64,000 nt of DNA, taken from assembly GCA_030604135.1 (NCBI GenBank), contig JAUVWL010000015.1:1-64000 (forward strand). The letters run 5' to 3'. Positions 1 through 9,870 of this stretch are shown piece by piece; within the stretch, counting starts at the first letter, position 1, and each line of letters begins with the position of its first letter. A program made the position numbers and the translations under genes. This stretch comes from Burkholderiales bacterium (GTDB taxonomy: Bacteria; Pseudomonadota; Gammaproteobacteria; Burkholderiales; Burkholderiaceae_C). Below the pieces are notes generated by a model. That model did no database searches. It was not told the DNA's origin and saw only the letters and a program-made list of their open reading frames with translations.

Positions 1-527
1 CAGCTGGTACGCCCAGATTGGTACTCCCCGCGGTTTCCTCCCTAGAGGCTTGTACGACGCCCACCCTTGGTGGTCAGGGTGCGTCGTCGGCACGCCAGCA
101 CGGGAGGGCGTCCTACAACCCTAAACTATAGCAGCCGAGCCCAGGCGACGGATTTACTTGCCGGTTTCCGGTTCATCAAGGAGGGGGACATCCTGGTGGA
201 ACTGCTGCTGGCCATCGTCCAACTGTTGAGGCTGGACCTGGGGCCCAATCAGGAACTGGGGCCCCCAAGAATTTGCTCAACGCTGATGGTTGACATGGAC
301 GTCATACACAACTCTACGGGAAGGGTTCAATGCATGGCGCCCCACTGGGCATACGGCTCCTCAGCGGAAATGAAGCGTCTAGCCGGAGAAACGCCCCCCC
401 AGTTCAGGGCGTTGAATTGCTCTTGTGACAGGGCACGGTCGACACAGCTTCAGCGCAAGAAGAGATGCCCAAAGGTCACAAACCATAGCCGTCAACTTGT
501 GACGGCACAAACCTCGACACAGAAACA
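1..527. other. gene-poor segment of atypical composition
   Basis: No gene is recognisable on either strand. The stretch is visibly less GC-rich than its neighbours. An open frame of 168 codons (67-573, plus strand) exists, but its predicted protein resembles no family I know and it runs into the terminator, so I do not call it. A hairpin at 54-87 pairs ACGACGC (54-60) with GCGTCGT (81-87) and ACCC (63-66) with GGGT (77-80) around a CC bulge. The position just beyond the 3' end of a tRNA is compatible with decayed mobile DNA, but nothing seen proves this. Confidence 0.4.
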
Positions 528-552
528 AAAAAACCCGCCTTGCGGCGGGTTT
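526..552 (-). terminator. rho-independent terminator after tRNA-fMet
   Basis: A perfect 9-bp stem (AAACCCGCC at 531-539 with GGCGGGTTT at 544-552, 4-nt loop) is followed on the minus strand by a T-rich tract (complement of the A-run before 531). It lies 28 nt beyond the tRNA 3' end and closes the ribosomal-protein/tRNA transcription unit. On the plus strand the run after the stem is only about three T, so termination should be mainly leftward. Confidence 0.85.
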
Positions 553-579
553 TATGACAAGCTAAGTGCTTGATTTTGT

Positions 580-656
<77 letters not shown>

Positions 657-667
657 TCAAGCCTTAA

Positions 668-673
668 ATTATA
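668..673 (-). promoter_or_regulatory. -10 box TATAAT for tRNA-fMet
   Basis: A perfect TATAAT on the minus strand lies immediately after the rplQ stop codon (674-676) and about 12 nt before the tRNA 5' end. No convincing -35 hexamer is visible 16-18 nt upstream, inside rplQ. It may be a dedicated tRNA promoter relying on the -10 element, or a chance match in a short AT-rich gap. Confidence 0.5.
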
Positions 674-1069
674 TCACGCTTTCTCGGCACCATCGGCTGC
701 CGGCGCTTCTTCTGCGCGGTCGACCAGTTCGACCAAGGCCATGGGGGCGTTGTCGCCCACACGGAAACCCATCTTCAGGATGCGGGTGTAACCACCCGGA
801 CGGGCCTTGAAACGCGGGCCGAGTTCGTTGAACAGTTTCACGACCACATCGCGGTCGCGCAGGCGGTCGAATGCCAGGCGGCGATTGGCCACGGTGGGGA
901 CTTTGGCCAGGGTGATCATGGGTTCCACCACACGGCGCAGTTCTTTGGCCTTGGGCAGGGTGGTCTTGATAACTTCGTGCGTCAGCAGCGAGTTCATCAT
1001 GTTGCGCAGCATCGCCTGGCGGTGCTCGCTGGTGCGGTTGAGTTTGCGAAGTCCGTGTCCGTGACGCAT
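674..1069 (-). CDS. rplQ: 50S ribosomal protein L17
   Basis: 131 aa, the normal length for L17. It begins [17 protein letters not shown], the conserved N-terminus contacting 23S rRNA, and carries the [21 protein letters not shown] core. The C-terminal tail is short, acidic and alanine-rich, a usual feature in betaproteobacteria. L17 lies around the peptide exit tunnel region of the large subunit. It is the last protein gene of the alpha cluster, 81 nt after rpoA and directly before tRNA-fMet. Confidence 0.98.
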   Translation of the reverse strand: MRHGHGLRKLNRTSEHRQAMLRNMMNSLLTHEVIKTTLPKAKELRRVVEPMITLAKVPTVANRRLAFDRLRDRDVVVKLFNELGPRFKARPGGYTRILKMGFRVGDNAPMALVELVDRAEEAPAADGAEKA

Positions 1070-1150
1070 GGTGATGTCCTTTCAGTGTTTTGCCCCCAGC
1101 CGGATCAGGTACTGGGAGGGGTCGTCAGACTGTTGACGGGGATCGTTGGA

Positions 1151-2137
1151 TCAGTGCTTGTCCAGGCCGGCAGGCGGCCAGTTTTCCAGCTTCATGCCGA
1201 GGGTCAGGCCACGCGAAGCCAGCACTTCCTTGATTTCGTTGAGCGACTTGCGACCCAGGTTGGGCGTCTTGAGCAGCTCGTTCTCGGTGCGCTGGATCAG
1301 GTCACCGATGTAGTAAATGTTCTCTGCCTTGAGGCAGTTGGCCGAACGCACGGTCAGCTCCAGCTCGTCCACAGGACGCAGCAGGATCGGGTCGAACTGC
1401 TGGGCGCGCGACTGGCTGGGGGCGTCGAAGTTGGCGATGTCCAGGCCTTCGAGCTGGGCAAACACGGCCAGCTGCTCGACCAGGATCTTGGCCGAAGCCC
1501 GCACGGCTTCTTCAGGGCCGATCGAACCGTTGGTTTCGATCTCCAGCACCAGCTTGTCCAGGTCGGTGCGCTGCTCGACACGGGCGCTTTCCACCGTGTA
1601 GCTCACGCGCTTGACCGGCGAGAACGAGGCATCCAGAACGATGCGGCCGATCGAGCGCGACTGGTCGTCGTTACGACGCAACGTGCCCGGCACATAGCCG
1701 CGGCCCTTCTCGACCTTGATCTGCATGTCCAGCTTGGCGCCGGCAGACAGGGTGGCGATCACGTGCTCGGGGTTGACAATCTCGACGTCGTGGGGCGTCT
1801 GGATGTCGGCGGCGGTGACCAGACCTTCGCCGTCCTTGCGCAGGCTCAGGGTCACTTCGTCGCGGTTGTGAAGCTTGAAGACCACACCCTTGAGGTTCAG
1901 CAACAGGTTGACGACGTCTTCCTGCACTCCGTCAATGGAGGAGTACTCGTGCACGACACCGGCGATGGTCACTTCTGTCGGAGCGTGTCCGACCATGGAG
2001 GACAGCAGGACACGGCGCAAGGCATTGCCCAGGGTGTGGCCATAACCACGCTCGAACGGCTCAAGGGTAACCTTGGCACGGTTGGCCGAGACTTGCTCGA
2101 CATTGATGGTCTTGGGCTTCAGCAGATTGTTCAGCAT
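1151..2137 (-). CDS. rpoA: RNA polymerase alpha subunit
   Basis: 328 aa, full length. The N-terminal dimerisation and assembly domain (about 1-235) includes [18 protein letters not shown]. The C-terminal domain (about 250-320) includes the UP-element/activator contact region around [16 protein letters not shown] and the helix-hairpin-helix [14 protein letters not shown]. The protein assembles the beta and beta-prime subunits and contacts promoter DNA and regulators. It lies 94 nt after rpsD, in the usual alpha-operon position. Confidence 0.99.
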   Translation of the reverse strand: MLNNLLKPKTINVEQVSANRAKVTLEPFERGYGHTLGNALRRVLLSSMVGHAPTEVTIAGVVHEYSSIDGVQEDVVNLLLNLKGVVFKLHNRDEVTLSLRKDGEGLVTAADIQTPHDVEIVNPEHVIATLSAGAKLDMQIKVEKGRGYVPGTLRRNDDQSRSIGRIVLDASFSPVKRVSYTVESARVEQRTDLDKLVLEIETNGSIGPEEAVRASAKILVEQLAVFAQLEGLDIANFDAPSQSRAQQFDPILLRPVDELELTVRSANCLKAENIYYIGDLIQRTENELLKTPNLGRKSLNEIKEVLASRGLTLGMKLENWPPAGLDKH

Positions 2138-2231
2138 TCAAACTTCCTTCAGTTCCCTCGGCTCGTTACACCGATAAGGCAGACGGAGCATGGCCCGGCA
2201 CCCAACGCGTTGGCAGGCACCGGGAACGGAA

Positions 2232-2855
2232 TTAACGCGAGTAGAGTTCGACGATCAGCGACTCGTTGATGTCGGCGCCGAACTCGTCGCGGTCCGGGGT
2301 CTTCTTGAAGACGCCCTCTGCCTTGTCGGTCGACACGTCGACCCAGGCCGGGAAGCCGATCTGCTTGGCCAGTTCCATCGCTTCGATGACGCGGGCCTGC
2401 TTCTTGGATTTTTCGCGCACAGCAACCACGTCGCCCGCCTTGACGGCGTAGGACGGGATGTTCACCGACTGGCCGTTGACCGTGATGGCCTTGTGCGAGA
2501 CCATCTGGCGCGCTTCGGCGCGCGTGGAGGCAAAGCCCATGCGGAACACAACGTTGTCCAGGCGCGACTCCAGCAGGAACAACAGGTTGGCACCAGTGTT
2601 GCCACGGCGGCGATCGGCCTCGGCAAAGTACCGGCGGAACTGGCGCTCGAGCACACCATAGGTGCGCTTGACCTTCTGCTTCTCGCGCAGCTGCAGACCG
2701 AAATCAGAGGTGCGCTGGCCGGAGGTGCGACCGTGCTGCCCGGGCTTGGAATCGAATTTCGCCTTGTCGCTGATCGAGCGGCGGGCGCTCTTGAGCAACA
2801 GGTCGGCGCCTTCACGGCGGGAGAGTTTGGCCTTGGGGCCGAGGTAACGTGCCAC
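2232..2855 (-). CDS. rpsD: 30S ribosomal protein S4
   Basis: 207 aa, typical length. It begins [19 protein letters not shown] and contains an S4 RNA-binding domain (about 97-160) with [24 protein letters not shown]4 is a primary 16S rRNA-binding assembly protein. In E. coli it also represses translation of the alpha operon; whether that applies here is unknown. Unlike its neighbours it is separated from the preceding gene rpsK by 173 nt that hold a hairpin and a TATAAT box. Confidence 0.98.
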   Translation of the reverse strand: MARYLGPKAKLSRREGADLLLKSARRSISDKAKFDSKPGQHGRTSGQRTSDFGLQLREKQKVKRTYGVLERQFRRYFAEADRRRGNTGANLLFLLESRLDNVVFRMGFASTRAEARQMVSHKAITVNGQSVNIPSYAVKAGDVVAVREKSKKQARVIEAMELAKQIGFPAWVDVSTDKAEGVFKKTPDRDEFGADINESLIVELYSR

Positions 2856-2958
2856 GTGGATGTCCTTTGATTAACTGCCGCAACCGGCACCGACAAGGGG
2901 GTGTCATTGCGGGAGCCGAGCCTCAAATCAGGTCGGCGGTGGGCTTAAAACACACAAT

Positions 2959-2982
2959 GCCACCGCAGCGCGCCGCGGTGGC
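2959..2982 (-). promoter_or_regulatory. hairpin in rpsK-rpsD gap
   Basis: A perfect 8-bp stem (GCCACCGC/GCGGTGGC, 8-nt loop) lies in the 173-nt gap between rpsK and rpsD. On the minus strand it is followed by ATTGTGTGTTTT, a loose T-rich tract. It could be a weak terminator, an attenuator or a structured rpsD leader, possibly an S4 target. Function is inferred only from position and symmetry. Confidence 0.5.
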
Positions 2983-3001
2983 AAACAGGAAAAAGCTTTT
3001 G

Positions 3002-3007
3002 ATTATA
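3002..3007 (-). promoter_or_regulatory. candidate -10 box upstream of rpsD
   Basis: A perfect TATAAT on the minus strand lies 22 nt after the rpsK stop codon, just upstream of the 2959-2982 hairpin. The -35 region is poor (GATGTT at 17-bp spacing). If active, it would give rpsD-rpoA-rplQ an internal promoter with a leader of about 140 nt. Confidence 0.4.
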
Positions 3008-3028
3008 CCGCGAAATGCGGCACAAACA

Positions 3029-3433
3029 TCAGATGCGGCGGCGCTTCTGCGGGCGGCAGCCGTTGTGAGGCACTGGCGTCACATCCGAGATGGAGGTGAT
3101 GCGGATACCCAGGGCGCCCAGGGCGCGAACCGACGACTCACGACCAGGACCGGGGCCCTTGATCTCGACGTCCAGGTTCTTGATACCCTGCTCGATGGCG
3201 GCGCGCCCGGCCACTTCGGAAGCCACCTGGGCAGCAAAGGGGGTCGACTTGCGCGAGCCCTTGAAGCCCTGGCCACCGGAAGAGGCCCACGACAGGGCGT
3301 TGCCCTGGCGGTCGGTGATGGTGATGATGGTGTTGTTGAACGACGCGTGCACGTGAGCAATACCGTCGGCAATGTTCTTGCGGACTTTCTTGCGAACGCG
3401 GGCGGCGGCGCTGCTGGATTGTTGCTTGGCCAT
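3029..3433 (-). CDS. rpsK: 30S ribosomal protein S11
   Basis: 134 aa, typical. Conserved segments include [21 protein letters not shown], read in two overlapping parts, and the C-terminal [18 protein letters not shown] that contacts the platform of the 30S subunit near the mRNA exit. It begins 18 nt after rpsM and is surely co-transcribed with it. Confidence 0.98.
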   Translation of the reverse strand: MAKQQSSSAAARVRKKVRKNIADGIAHVHASFNNTIITITDRQGNALSWASSGGQGFKGSRKSTPFAAQVASEVAGRAAIEQGIKNLDVEIKGPGPGRESSVRALGALGIRITSISDVTPVPHNGCRPQKRRRI

Positions 3434-3451
3434 GGGCTTCCTTCTAACCGA

Positions 3452-3817
3452 TTATTTCTTCAGCGACTGGGCGGCCTTGCGCGGACCCTTGCGGGTGCGC
3501 GCGTTGGTCTTGGTGCGCTGACCGCGCAGCGGCAGGCCACGGCGGTGGCGGAAACCGCGATAGCAGCCGATGTCCATCAGACGCTTGATGTTCATCGTGG
3601 TTTCGCGACGCAGGTCACCTTCGATCGTGTACGCGCCCACTTGGTCACGCACCTTCTCGAGCTCCGCGTCGCTCAGGTCCTTGATCTTCTTGCTGTAGTC
3701 GATGCCACAGGCTTCGCAGATCTTGCGAGCGCGGGTGCGACCAATACCGAAGATGGCCGTCAGACCGATCTCGGCGTGTTTGTGCGGCGGAATGTTGATG
3801 CCTGCAATACGAGCCAT
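3452..3817 (-). CDS. rpsM: 30S ribosomal protein S13
   Basis: 121 aa, typical. It begins [20 protein letters not shown] and ends in the basic tail [11 protein letters not shown]. The helix-turn-helix-like region contains [17 protein letters not shown], and the conserved [20 protein letters not shown] contacts the head of the 30S subunit and P-site tRNA. It opens the alpha cluster, 22 nt after rpmJ. Confidence 0.98.
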   Translation of the reverse strand: MARIAGINIPPHKHAEIGLTAIFGIGRTRARKICEACGIDYSKKIKDLSDAELEKVRDQVGAYTIEGDLRRETTMNIKRLMDIGCYRGFRHRRGLPLRGQRTKTNARTRKGPRKAAQSLKK

Positions 3818-3839
3818 GTTTTACCTCTGAACCAGTCGA

Positions 3840-3953
3840 TCAGCCTTGACGCTGCTTGTGACGCGGATCCGTGCAGATGACCCGCACGATGCCGTGACGC
3901 TTGATGATTTTACAGTTGCGGCACATTTTCTTGACCGAAGCTGAAACTCTCAT
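3840..3953 (-). CDS. rpmJ: 50S ribosomal protein L36
   Basis: 37 aa, the standard length. It starts [15 protein letters not shown] and ends [11 protein letters not shown]. The zinc-ribbon ligands (CxxC, a later Cys and a His) are all present, so it is the zinc-binding (C+) form. It sits between infA and rpsM. Confidence 0.97.
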   Translation of the reverse strand: MRVSASVKKMCRNCKIIKRHGIVRVICTDPRHKQRQG

Positions 3954-3997
3954 AGTTTTCTCCTAAGTATTCCAATTGCTCTCGATAACCGTCTTCT

Positions 3998-4216
3998 TCA
4001 CTTGGACCGGAACACGATCCTGGCCCTGCTCAGGTCGTAGGGTGTGAGCTCGACCTTGACCTTGTCGCCTGGCAGGATGCGGATGTAATGCATGCGCATC
4101 TTGCCGGATATGTGACCGAGGACCACATGCCCGTTTTCGAGCTTGACCCTGAAAGTTGCGTTGGGCAGGTTTTCAATCACCTCCCCTTGCATCTCGATCA
4201 CGTCATCCTTGGCCAT
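3998..4216 (-). CDS. infA: translation initiation factor IF-1
   Basis: 72 aa, one S1/OB-fold domain ([20 protein letters not shown] at the start, then [20 protein letters not shown]). IF-1 blocks the A site of the 30S subunit during initiation. Its place between secY and rpmJ is common outside the E. coli arrangement. The secY stop codon is 7 nt upstream, so the two are translationally close. Confidence 0.98.
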   Translation of the reverse strand: MAKDDVIEMQGEVIENLPNATFRVKLENGHVVLGHISGKMRMHYIRILPGDKVKVELTPYDLSRARIVFRSK

Positions 4217-4223
4217 GGCGAAC

Positions 4224-5543
4224 TCAGGTGCCGGGTGAAGTCTTGAAGTTGGCTTTCTTGAGCAGCGATTCGTACTGCTGTGACATCAGATAGTTTTGCA
4301 CCTGGGTCATGAAGTCCATCGTGACCACCACAATGATCAGCAGCGAGGTGCCACCGAAGTAGAAGGGGACGTTGTACCGCAGGATCAGGAACTCGGGGAG
4401 CAGACAGACTGCCGTGATGTAGATGGCACCGGCCATCGTCAGTCGCAACAGGATCTTGTCGATATAGCGGGCGGTCTGGTCTCCCGGGCGAATGCCCGGA
4501 ATGAAGGCGCCGCTCTTCTTCAGGTTGTCGGCCGTCTCCCGGCTGTTGAAGACCAGGGCGGTGTAGAAGAAGCAGAAAAAGATGATGGCAGCGGCGTAGA
4601 GCGCGACATAGATCGGCTGTCCTGGCGACAAGGCCGAGGCCAGGTCACGCAGCCAGCGGGTCGAATCACCGGTGCTCACCCAGCTCACCAGGGTGGCGGG
4701 CAGCAGGATGATGCTGGAGGCGAAGATGGGCGGGATCACGCCGGCCATGTTCAGCTTCAGCGGCAGGTGCGACGACTGTCCGCCATACACCTTGTTGCCA
4801 ACCTGTCGGCGTGCGTAGTTCACCAGGATCTTGCGCTGCCCCCGCTCGACAAACACCACGAAGTAGGTCACCAGCACCACCAGGGCGATGATGAACAGCG
4901 CCACGAGGATGTTCATGGCACCGGTGCGCACCAGTTCCAGCGTGCCGCCGATTGCGCTGGGCAAACCGGAAACGATGCTGGCGAAGATGATCAACGAGAT
5001 GCCGTTGCCCAGGCCGCGCTCGGTGATCTGCTCTCCCAGCCACATCAGGAACATGGTGCCGGCCACAAGGCTGACCACCGCTGTCACACGGAAACCAATG
5101 CCCGGATCGATCACCAGACCCGGCGAGCCCTCCAGACCGATGGCAATCGCCAGCGACTGGAAGATGGCCAGCACGAGGGTACCGTAACGCGTGTACTGCG
5201 TGATCTTGCGGCGCCCGGCCTCACCTTCCTTCTTCAGCTGCTCGAACGTGGGCACCACGTACGTCATCAGCTGCATGATGATGGAGGCCGAGATGTAGGG
5301 CATGATGCCCAGGGTGAACACCGCAAAGCGCGAGAGCGAACCACCGGAGAACATGTTCAGCAGGCCGAGCATGCCCCCCTGCTGGTCGTTCATCATCCGC
5401 GCCAGGAAATCGGGGTCGATGCCCGGCACGGGGATGTGCGCCCCGATGCGATAGACCACCAGGGCCAGCAACAGGAACACCAGCCGACGACGCAGGTCGC
5501 CGAACTTGCCTGTCTTGGCCAGGGTAGAAGCTGCGGTTGCCAC
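4224..5543 (-). CDS. secY: protein translocase subunit SecY
   Basis: 439 aa with ten predicted membrane helices, the expected topology. Landmarks are the plug region after helix 1, the cytoplasmic loop [19 protein letters not shown], and [18 protein letters not shown]. With SecE and SecG it forms the inner-membrane channel for secretion and membrane insertion. It follows rplO by 32 nt in the standard spc order. Confidence 0.99.
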   Translation of the reverse strand: MATAASTLAKTGKFGDLRRRLVFLLLALVVYRIGAHIPVPGIDPDFLARMMNDQQGGMLGLLNMFSGGSLSRFAVFTLGIMPYISASIIMQLMTYVVPTFEQLKKEGEAGRRKITQYTRYGTLVLAIFQSLAIAIGLEGSPGLVIDPGIGFRVTAVVSLVAGTMFLMWLGEQITERGLGNGISLIIFASIVSGLPSAIGGTLELVRTGAMNILVALFIIALVVLVTYFVVFVERGQRKILVNYARRQVGNKVYGGQSSHLPLKLNMAGVIPPIFASSIILLPATLVSWVSTGDSTRWLRDLASALSPGQPIYVALYAAAIIFFCFFYTALVFNSRETADNLKKSGAFIPGIRPGDQTARYIDKILLRLTMAGAIYITAVCLLPEFLILRYNVPFYFGGTSLLIIVVVTMDFMTQVQNYLMSQQYESLLKKANFKTSPGT

Positions 5544-5575
5544 GAAGCTGTTCTTTCCGTGTGAGTCCTGGCCGA

Positions 5576-6007
5576 TCAGGCCAGCGAACCGCCTGCGGCT
5601 TCGATGGCCTGCTTGGCCCCGGCTGTCGCTGCGATGCCCTTGAGCGTGACCGCGCGCGATACTTCACCGGTCTTGACGACCTTGACGCGCTTGGCGAGCT
5701 GCGAAACCAGCCCGGCCTGCTTGAGCACCAGCAGATCCACCTCAGCAACTTCCAGGGTGTTCAGGTCGGCCAGGGTGACTTCAGCATTGAACTGCAGCTT
5801 GGCCGACTTGAAGCCACGCTTGGGCAGGCGACGCTGCAGCGGCATCTGACCGCCTTCGAAACCGACTTTATGGTAGCCACCGGCACGCGACTTCTGACCC
5901 TTGTGGCCACGACCGGCGGTCTTGCCCAGGCCCGAACCGATGCCGCGGCCCACGCGACGCTTGGCGTGCTTGGCGCCGGCGCCGGGTTGAATGGTGTTGA
6001 GTTCCAT
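5576..6007 (-). CDS. rplO: 50S ribosomal protein L15
   Basis: 143 aa, typical. The glycine/arginine-rich N-terminus ([20 protein letters not shown]) threads into 23S rRNA, and the C-terminal half carries the conserved [20 protein letters not shown]. It lies 16 nt after rpmD. Confidence 0.98.
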   Translation of the reverse strand: MELNTIQPGAGAKHAKRRVGRGIGSGLGKTAGRGHKGQKSRAGGYHKVGFEGGQMPLQRRLPKRGFKSAKLQFNAEVTLADLNTLEVAEVDLLVLKQAGLVSQLAKRVKVVKTGEVSRAVTLKGIAATAGAKQAIEAAGGSLA

Positions 6008-6023
6008 GTCTGTGTGTCCCTGT

Positions 6024-6206
6024 TTAGAGCACTTTGACCAGGTACGCGACCTTGTCGATCATGCCGCGCACGGCGGGCGTGTCCTGGAGTTCACTGGTGC
6101 TGTTGAGCTTGCGCAGCCCCAGTCCGCGTACGGTGTCGCGGTGGGACTGTTTGGTACCGATGGTGCTGCGCACCAGCTGGACCTTGATGGTGTTCTGCGT
6201 GGTCAT
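6024..6206 (-). CDS. rpmD: 50S ribosomal protein L30
   Basis: 60 aa, typical for L30. It contains [20 protein letters not shown] and the LGLRKLN motif. It follows rpsE by 11 nt, in conserved order. Confidence 0.97.
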   Translation of the reverse strand: MTTQNTIKVQLVRSTIGTKQSHRDTVRGLGLRKLNSTSELQDTPAVRGMIDKVAYLVKVL

Positions 6207-6217
6207 GGTCGCTCCTG

Positions 6218-6736
6218 TCAGCCCAGGATCTCTTCAACCGACTTGCCGCGCTTGGCAGCGACGTCGGCGGGCGTGGTCGAATTCTTCAATGCGTCCAGCG
6301 TGGCACGCACCAGGTTGTAGGGGTTGCTCGAGCCGTGGCTCTTGGCCACGACATCGGTGATGCCCAGCACTTCAAAGACAGCACGCATCGGGCCGCCAGC
6401 AATGATGCCGGTACCTTTGGCGGCCGGCAGCATCATGACGTTGGACGCACCGTGCTCGCCGTGCACAGCGTGGTGCAAGGAGCCGTTCTTGAGCGAGACC
6501 TTGATCATGTTGCGGCGCGCCTGCTCCATGGCCTTCTGCACAGCCACGGGCACTTCACGGGCCTTGCCCTTACCCATGCCCACGCGGCCATCGCCATCAC
6601 CGACCACGGTCAACGCAGCGAAACCGAGGATGCGACCGCCCTTGACCACCTTGGTCACGCGGTTGATCGCGATCATCTTTTCGCGCAGCCCGTCGTCGTT
6701 GGCTTCGTTCTTGATGTTTGCCTGAAATTTAGCCAT
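6218..6736 (-). CDS. rpsE: 30S ribosomal protein S5
   Basis: 172 aa. The N-terminal dsRNA-binding-like domain holds [18 protein letters not shown] and the C-terminal domain holds [20 protein letters not shown]5 contributes to decoding fidelity and the mRNA entry helicase function. Conserved neighbours rplR and rpmD flank it. Confidence 0.98.
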   Translation of the reverse strand: MAKFQANIKNEANDDGLREKMIAINRVTKVVKGGRILGFAALTVVGDGDGRVGMGKGKAREVPVAVQKAMEQARRNMIKVSLKNGSLHHAVHGEHGASNVMMLPAAKGTGIIAGGPMRAVFEVLGITDVVAKSHGSSNPYNLVRATLDALKNSTTPADVAAKRGKSVEEILG

Positions 6737-6754
6737 TTTGTGTATCCCGTCTGA

Positions 6755-7120
6755 TCAGAACTGCAGGCCGGCTTCGCGGGCCGCGTCTGCCAGGGCTTTC
6801 ACCCGACCGTGATAGGCAAAACCCGAGCGGTCGAATGCGACCTTCTCGATGCCGGCGGCCTTGGCCTTTTCAGCAATGCGCTTGCCGATCAGGGCAGCGG
6901 CAGCGGTGTTCGCACCTTTGCCGGCGCCACCGAGCTGGGCCCGAACTTCGGCTTCGGCGGTCGAGGCGCTGGCCAGCACACGGGCGCCGTCGTCGGAAAT
7001 GACGCTGGCGTAGATGTGCAGGTTGGTGCGGTTCACGGTCAGGCGCACGGCACCCTGCTGCGCAATGCGGATGCGCGTCTGGCGGGCCCGACGGAGACGT
7101 TGCTCTTTCTTCGTCATCAT
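6755..7120 (-). CDS. rplR: 50S ribosomal protein L18
   Basis: 121 aa. It has the basic N-terminus [16 protein letters not shown] and the core [20 protein letters not shown], binding 5S rRNA. The start could be either of the two adjacent ATG codons; the upstream one is used here. The C-terminus [14 protein letters not shown] is typical. Confidence 0.98.
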   Translation of the reverse strand: MMTKKEQRLRRARQTRIRIAQQGAVRLTVNRTNLHIYASVISDDGARVLASASTAEAEVRAQLGGAGKGANTAAAALIGKRIAEKAKAAGIEKVAFDRSGFAYHGRVKALADAAREAGLQF

Positions 7121-7131
7121 GATCCTGATCC

Positions 7132-7665
7132 TTACTTCTTCTTGGTTTCCTTGATCACGACCTTTTCATCCGCGTAGCGGATGCCCTTGCCCTTGTAGGG
7201 CTCAGGTGGGCGCACGGCGCGCACCTCGGAAGCGATCTGGCCCACACGCTGACGGTCAGCCCCTTTGATGAGGATTTCCGTCGGGGTCGGTGTCTCGGCC
7301 TTGATGCCAGCCGGCATCTCGATGTCGACCGGGTGAGAGAAACCGACGTTGAGGTTGAGCTTGGTGCCCTGGGCCTGGGCCTTGTAACCCACACCGATCA
7401 GGGTCAGCTTCTTCTCGAAGCCCTTGCTCACACCATTGACCATGTTGTTCACCAGCTGGCGCATGGTGCCGGTCATGGCATTGGCTTCGCGTGAGTCATT
7501 GACCGGGGCAAACGACAGTGCGGCGCCGCTGTTCTCGATCGTGACCAGCGCATTCTGGGCCAGCGTTAGGGCGCCCTGGGCTCCCTTGACGTTGATGATG
7601 CCGTCCTTGACGGCCACCTCCACCCCTGCCGGGATGGTGATAGGCAGTTTTCCAATACGTGACAT
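7132..7665 (-). CDS. rplF: 50S ribosomal protein L6
   Basis: 177 aa beginning [17 protein letters not shown], the universal L6 start; a longer open frame extends upstream but is not family-like, so the start is set at 7665. Two repeated L6 folds are present, ending [20 protein letters not shown]. It binds near the sarcin-ricin loop region of the large subunit. Confidence 0.98.
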   Translation of the reverse strand: MSRIGKLPITIPAGVEVAVKDGIINVKGAQGALTLAQNALVTIENSGAALSFAPVNDSREANAMTGTMRQLVNNMVNGVSKGFEKKLTLIGVGYKAQAQGTKLNLNVGFSHPVDIEMPAGIKAETPTPTEILIKGADRQRVGQIASEVRAVRPPEPYKGKGIRYADEKVVIKETKKK

Positions 7666-7690
7666 GTTCAGTCGCTCCTTGCTGACGGCA

Positions 7691-8086
7691 TCAGGCCACG
7701 AAACACAGGACTTCGCCGCCGACACCGGTGGCGCGAGCCTTGCGGTCGGTCATCACACCCTTGGGGGTGGTGACGATGGCCACGCCCAGCCCATTCTGGA
7801 CTTGCGGGATTTCGTTGCGGCCGCGGTAAACACGCAGGCCAGGACGGCTGACGCGCTCGATACGTTCGATGACCGGGCGGCCAGCGTAGTATTTCAACGC
7901 GATTTCCAGCTCGGTCTTGCCGTTGGCGCTCTTGACCTGGAATCCGTCGATATAGCCCTCGTCCTTCAGGACCTGGGCGATGGCGGTTTTGACTTTGGAA
8001 GCCGGCATCGACACGATGGCCTTCTCGACCATCTGCGCATTGCGGATGCGGGTCAACATGTCGGCGATGGGATCACTCATGCTCAT
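7691..8086 (-). CDS. rpsH: 30S ribosomal protein S8
   Basis: 131 aa, beginning [18 protein letters not shown] as in E. coli S8. The C-terminal RNA-binding segment includes [20 protein letters not shown]8 is a primary 16S rRNA binder and in E. coli the translational repressor of the spc operon; the corresponding target in this genome was not identified. Confidence 0.98.
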   Translation of the reverse strand: MSMSDPIADMLTRIRNAQMVEKAIVSMPASKVKTAIAQVLKDEGYIDGFQVKSANGKTELEIALKYYAGRPVIERIERVSRPGLRVYRGRNEIPQVQNGLGVAIVTTPKGVMTDRKARATGVGGEVLCFVA

Positions 8087-8104
8087 GTGGTGTTCTCCTG
8101 GGGC

Positions 8105-8410
8105 TTACCAGCTGGCTTTGGTGACGCCGGGGATTTCGCCGGCCATGGCCATTTCGCGCACCTTGCTGCGGGCCAGACCGAACTGGGCAAAAGTGCCGCG
8201 CGGACGACCCGTGATCTCGCAGCGGTTGCGCTGACGGTTCGGGTTGGCGTTGCGGGGCAGCTTCTGCAGAGCCAGACGAGCGGCATCGCGCGCTTCGTCG
8301 CTTTGCTTGGCGTCGTTGGCGGTCGCCTTGAGCTCGGTGTATTTCTTGGCGAACTTGGCGGCGAGTTTCTCGCGCTTGATTTCGCGTTGGAGTAGTGCTT
8401 GTTTAGCCAC
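8105..8410 (-). CDS. rpsN: 30S ribosomal protein S14
   Basis: 101 aa, with a GTG start. The ribosome-binding site GAGGTGG precedes GTG at 8408-8410, and the protein then reads [20 protein letters not shown], the family start. It is the long, zinc-free form: no CxxC pairs, and the conserved C-terminus is [20 protein letters not shown]. It starts 8 nt after the rplE stop codon. Confidence 0.97.
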   Translation of the reverse strand: MAKQALLQREIKREKLAAKFAKKYTELKATANDAKQSDEARDAARLALQKLPRNANPNRQRNRCEITGRPRGTFAQFGLARSKVREMAMAGEIPGVTKASW

Positions 8411-8418
8411 GCGCCACC

Positions 8419-8964
8419 TCAGTTCTTGAACGGGAAACGGAAACCAGCCAGCAGAGCTTTGCACTCTTCGTCGGATTTGGCGGTTGTCGTGATGCTGATG
8501 TTCAGGCCGCGCAGCGCATCGACCTTGTCGTACTCGATCTCAGGGAAGATGATCTGTTCCTTGACGCCGATGTTGTAGTTGCCACGGCCATCGAAAGACT
8601 TGCCCGAAATACCCCGGAAGTCGCGCACGCGGGGCAGGGCCACGGTGACAAAGCGATCGAGGAATTCGTACATGCGCGCACCACGCAGGGTGACCATGCA
8701 GCCGATGGGCTGCTGCTCGCGAATCTTGAAACCCGCGATGGCCTTCTTGGACTTGGTGGTCACGGGTTTCTGGCCGGCGATCTTGGTCAGGTCGGCAACG
8801 GCGTTTTCGAGCACCTTCTTGTCGGCCACAGCCTCACCCACACCCATGTTGAGCGTGATCTTGGTGATGCGGGGCACCTGCATGGGTGATTTGTAGCCGA
8901 ACTTCTGGGTCAGCTCCGGCGCAACCTTGTCGCGGTAGATTTCTTGAAAGCGTGCCATGCTCAT
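8419..8964 (-). CDS. rplE: 50S ribosomal protein L5
   Basis: 181 aa. The core includes [20 protein letters not shown] and [20 protein letters not shown]. It binds 5S rRNA. The first ATG overlaps the rplX stop by 4 nt (ATGA); a second ATG two codons on (8958) gives the more usual [12 protein letters not shown] start and equally good spacing to AAGGTGG, so the true start may be 8958. Confidence 0.97.
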   Translation of the reverse strand: MSMARFQEIYRDKVAPELTQKFGYKSPMQVPRITKITLNMGVGEAVADKKVLENAVADLTKIAGQKPVTTKSKKAIAGFKIREQQPIGCMVTLRGARMYEFLDRFVTVALPRVRDFRGISGKSFDGRGNYNIGVKEQIIFPEIEYDKVDALRGLNISITTTAKSDEECKALLAGFRFPFKN

Positions 8965-9281
8965 GCCACCTTGATTTCTTCGCCACTGGACTTGTAGACG
9001 CGCACTTTCTTGCCGTCGGCCAGAAGTTTCACGCCCACGCGATCGGCCTTGCCCGTGGCGGCGTTGTAGATCGCCACGTTGGACTGGTGAATGGACATGG
9101 TCTTCTCGACGATGCCACCGGTCACCCCCTTCATGGGGTTGGGCTTGGCGTGCTTCTTGACGATGTTCACACCTTCGACCACCAGACGGCTTTCGTCTGC
9201 GCGCTGCAGAACCTTGCCGCGCTTGCCTTTGTCGCGGCCGGCGATCACGATGACTTCGTCACCACTGCGAATCTTGTTCAT
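8961..9281 (-). CDS. rplX: 50S ribosomal protein L24
   Basis: 106 aa. A KOW motif sits at the N-terminus ([20 protein letters not shown]), followed by [20 protein letters not shown]24 is an early assembly initiator of the 50S subunit. It starts 9 nt after rplN. Confidence 0.98.
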   Translation of the reverse strand: MNKIRSGDEVIVIAGRDKGKRGKVLQRADESRLVVEGVNIVKKHAKPNPMKGVTGGIVEKTMSIHQSNVAIYNAATGKADRVGVKLLADGKKVRVYKSSGEEIKVA

Positions 9282-9290
9282 GATGAATCC

Positions 9291-9659
9291 TCAGAGAACC
9301 TCGGGGGCCAGGGACACGATCTTCATGAACTTCTCGGTACGCAACTCACGCGTGACCGGGCCGAAGATGCGGGTGCCGATGGGCTCCAGCTTGGCGTTGA
9401 GCAGCACGGCGGCATTGCCGTCGAACTTGATGAGAGCACCATCGGGACGGCGAATGCCTTTGGCGGTGCGCACGACGACGGCACTGTAGACCTCGCCCTT
9501 CTTGACGCGACCGCGGGGGGCTGCTTCCTTGATGGAGACCTTGATGATGTCGCCCACACTGGCGTACCGGCGCTTGGAACCACCCAGCACCTTGATGCAC
9601 ATCACGGACTTGGCACCCGTGTTGTCAGCAACATCGAGTCGAGATTGCGTTTGGATCAT
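9291..9659 (-). CDS. rplN: 50S ribosomal protein L14
   Basis: 122 aa starting [20 protein letters not shown], the standard L14 start; the open frame continues upstream but without family similarity. It is the first gene of this ribosomal cluster. The genes that usually precede it (rpmC, rpsQ) are not present; glpD is upstream instead. A 17-bp-spaced promoter lies about 180-210 nt upstream, giving a long leader. Confidence 0.98.
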   Translation of the reverse strand: MIQTQSRLDVADNTGAKSVMCIKVLGGSKRRYASVGDIIKVSIKEAAPRGRVKKGEVYSAVVVRTAKGIRRPDGALIKFDGNAAVLLNAKLEPIGTRIFGPVTRELRTEKFMKIVSLAPEVL

Positions 9660-9815
9660 TTGATTTAAGTCCCAACTTGAATCTTCCTGGCCACCATGGC
9701 CGGGAGCGATCAGTCTTGGGCCCGTCGTTGCGCCAGCCAGGACACCCGGCCTGCACAAGCAACAGCTTGGCAATACTTCGGATGCCCCAACCACTCGCTT
9801 CGGTGGGCAGATAGG

Positions 9816-9839
9816 CCTCGCTTTTTCAAGCGAAGCCAC
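9816..9839 (-). promoter_or_regulatory. hairpin in rplN leader
   Basis: A 10-position stem with one mismatch (GGCTTCGCTT with AAGCGAGGCC on the minus strand, 4-nt loop) lies at the very 5' end of the predicted rplN leader, a few nucleotides after the -10 box. It may protect the mRNA 5' end or regulate translation; no T-run follows it. Role is inferred. Confidence 0.45.
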
Positions 9840-9841
9840 AA

Positions 9842-9870
9842 ATTATGGCACGAAGCCCTTGCAAGGTCAA
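9842..9870 (-). promoter_or_regulatory. sigma70 promoter of the rplN operon
   Basis: On the minus strand TTGACC (9865-9870) and CATAAT (9842-9847) are separated by exactly 17 bp. Each hexamer differs from consensus at one position. The -35 box contains the glpD stop codon (9867-9869), so the ribosomal operon promoter begins inside the end of glpD. Confidence 0.8.

Noticed and set aside
67-573. Plus-strand open frame of 168 codons at the window start
   Set aside because: No family resemblance, no convincing ribosome-binding site, and it reads through the tRNA terminator region.
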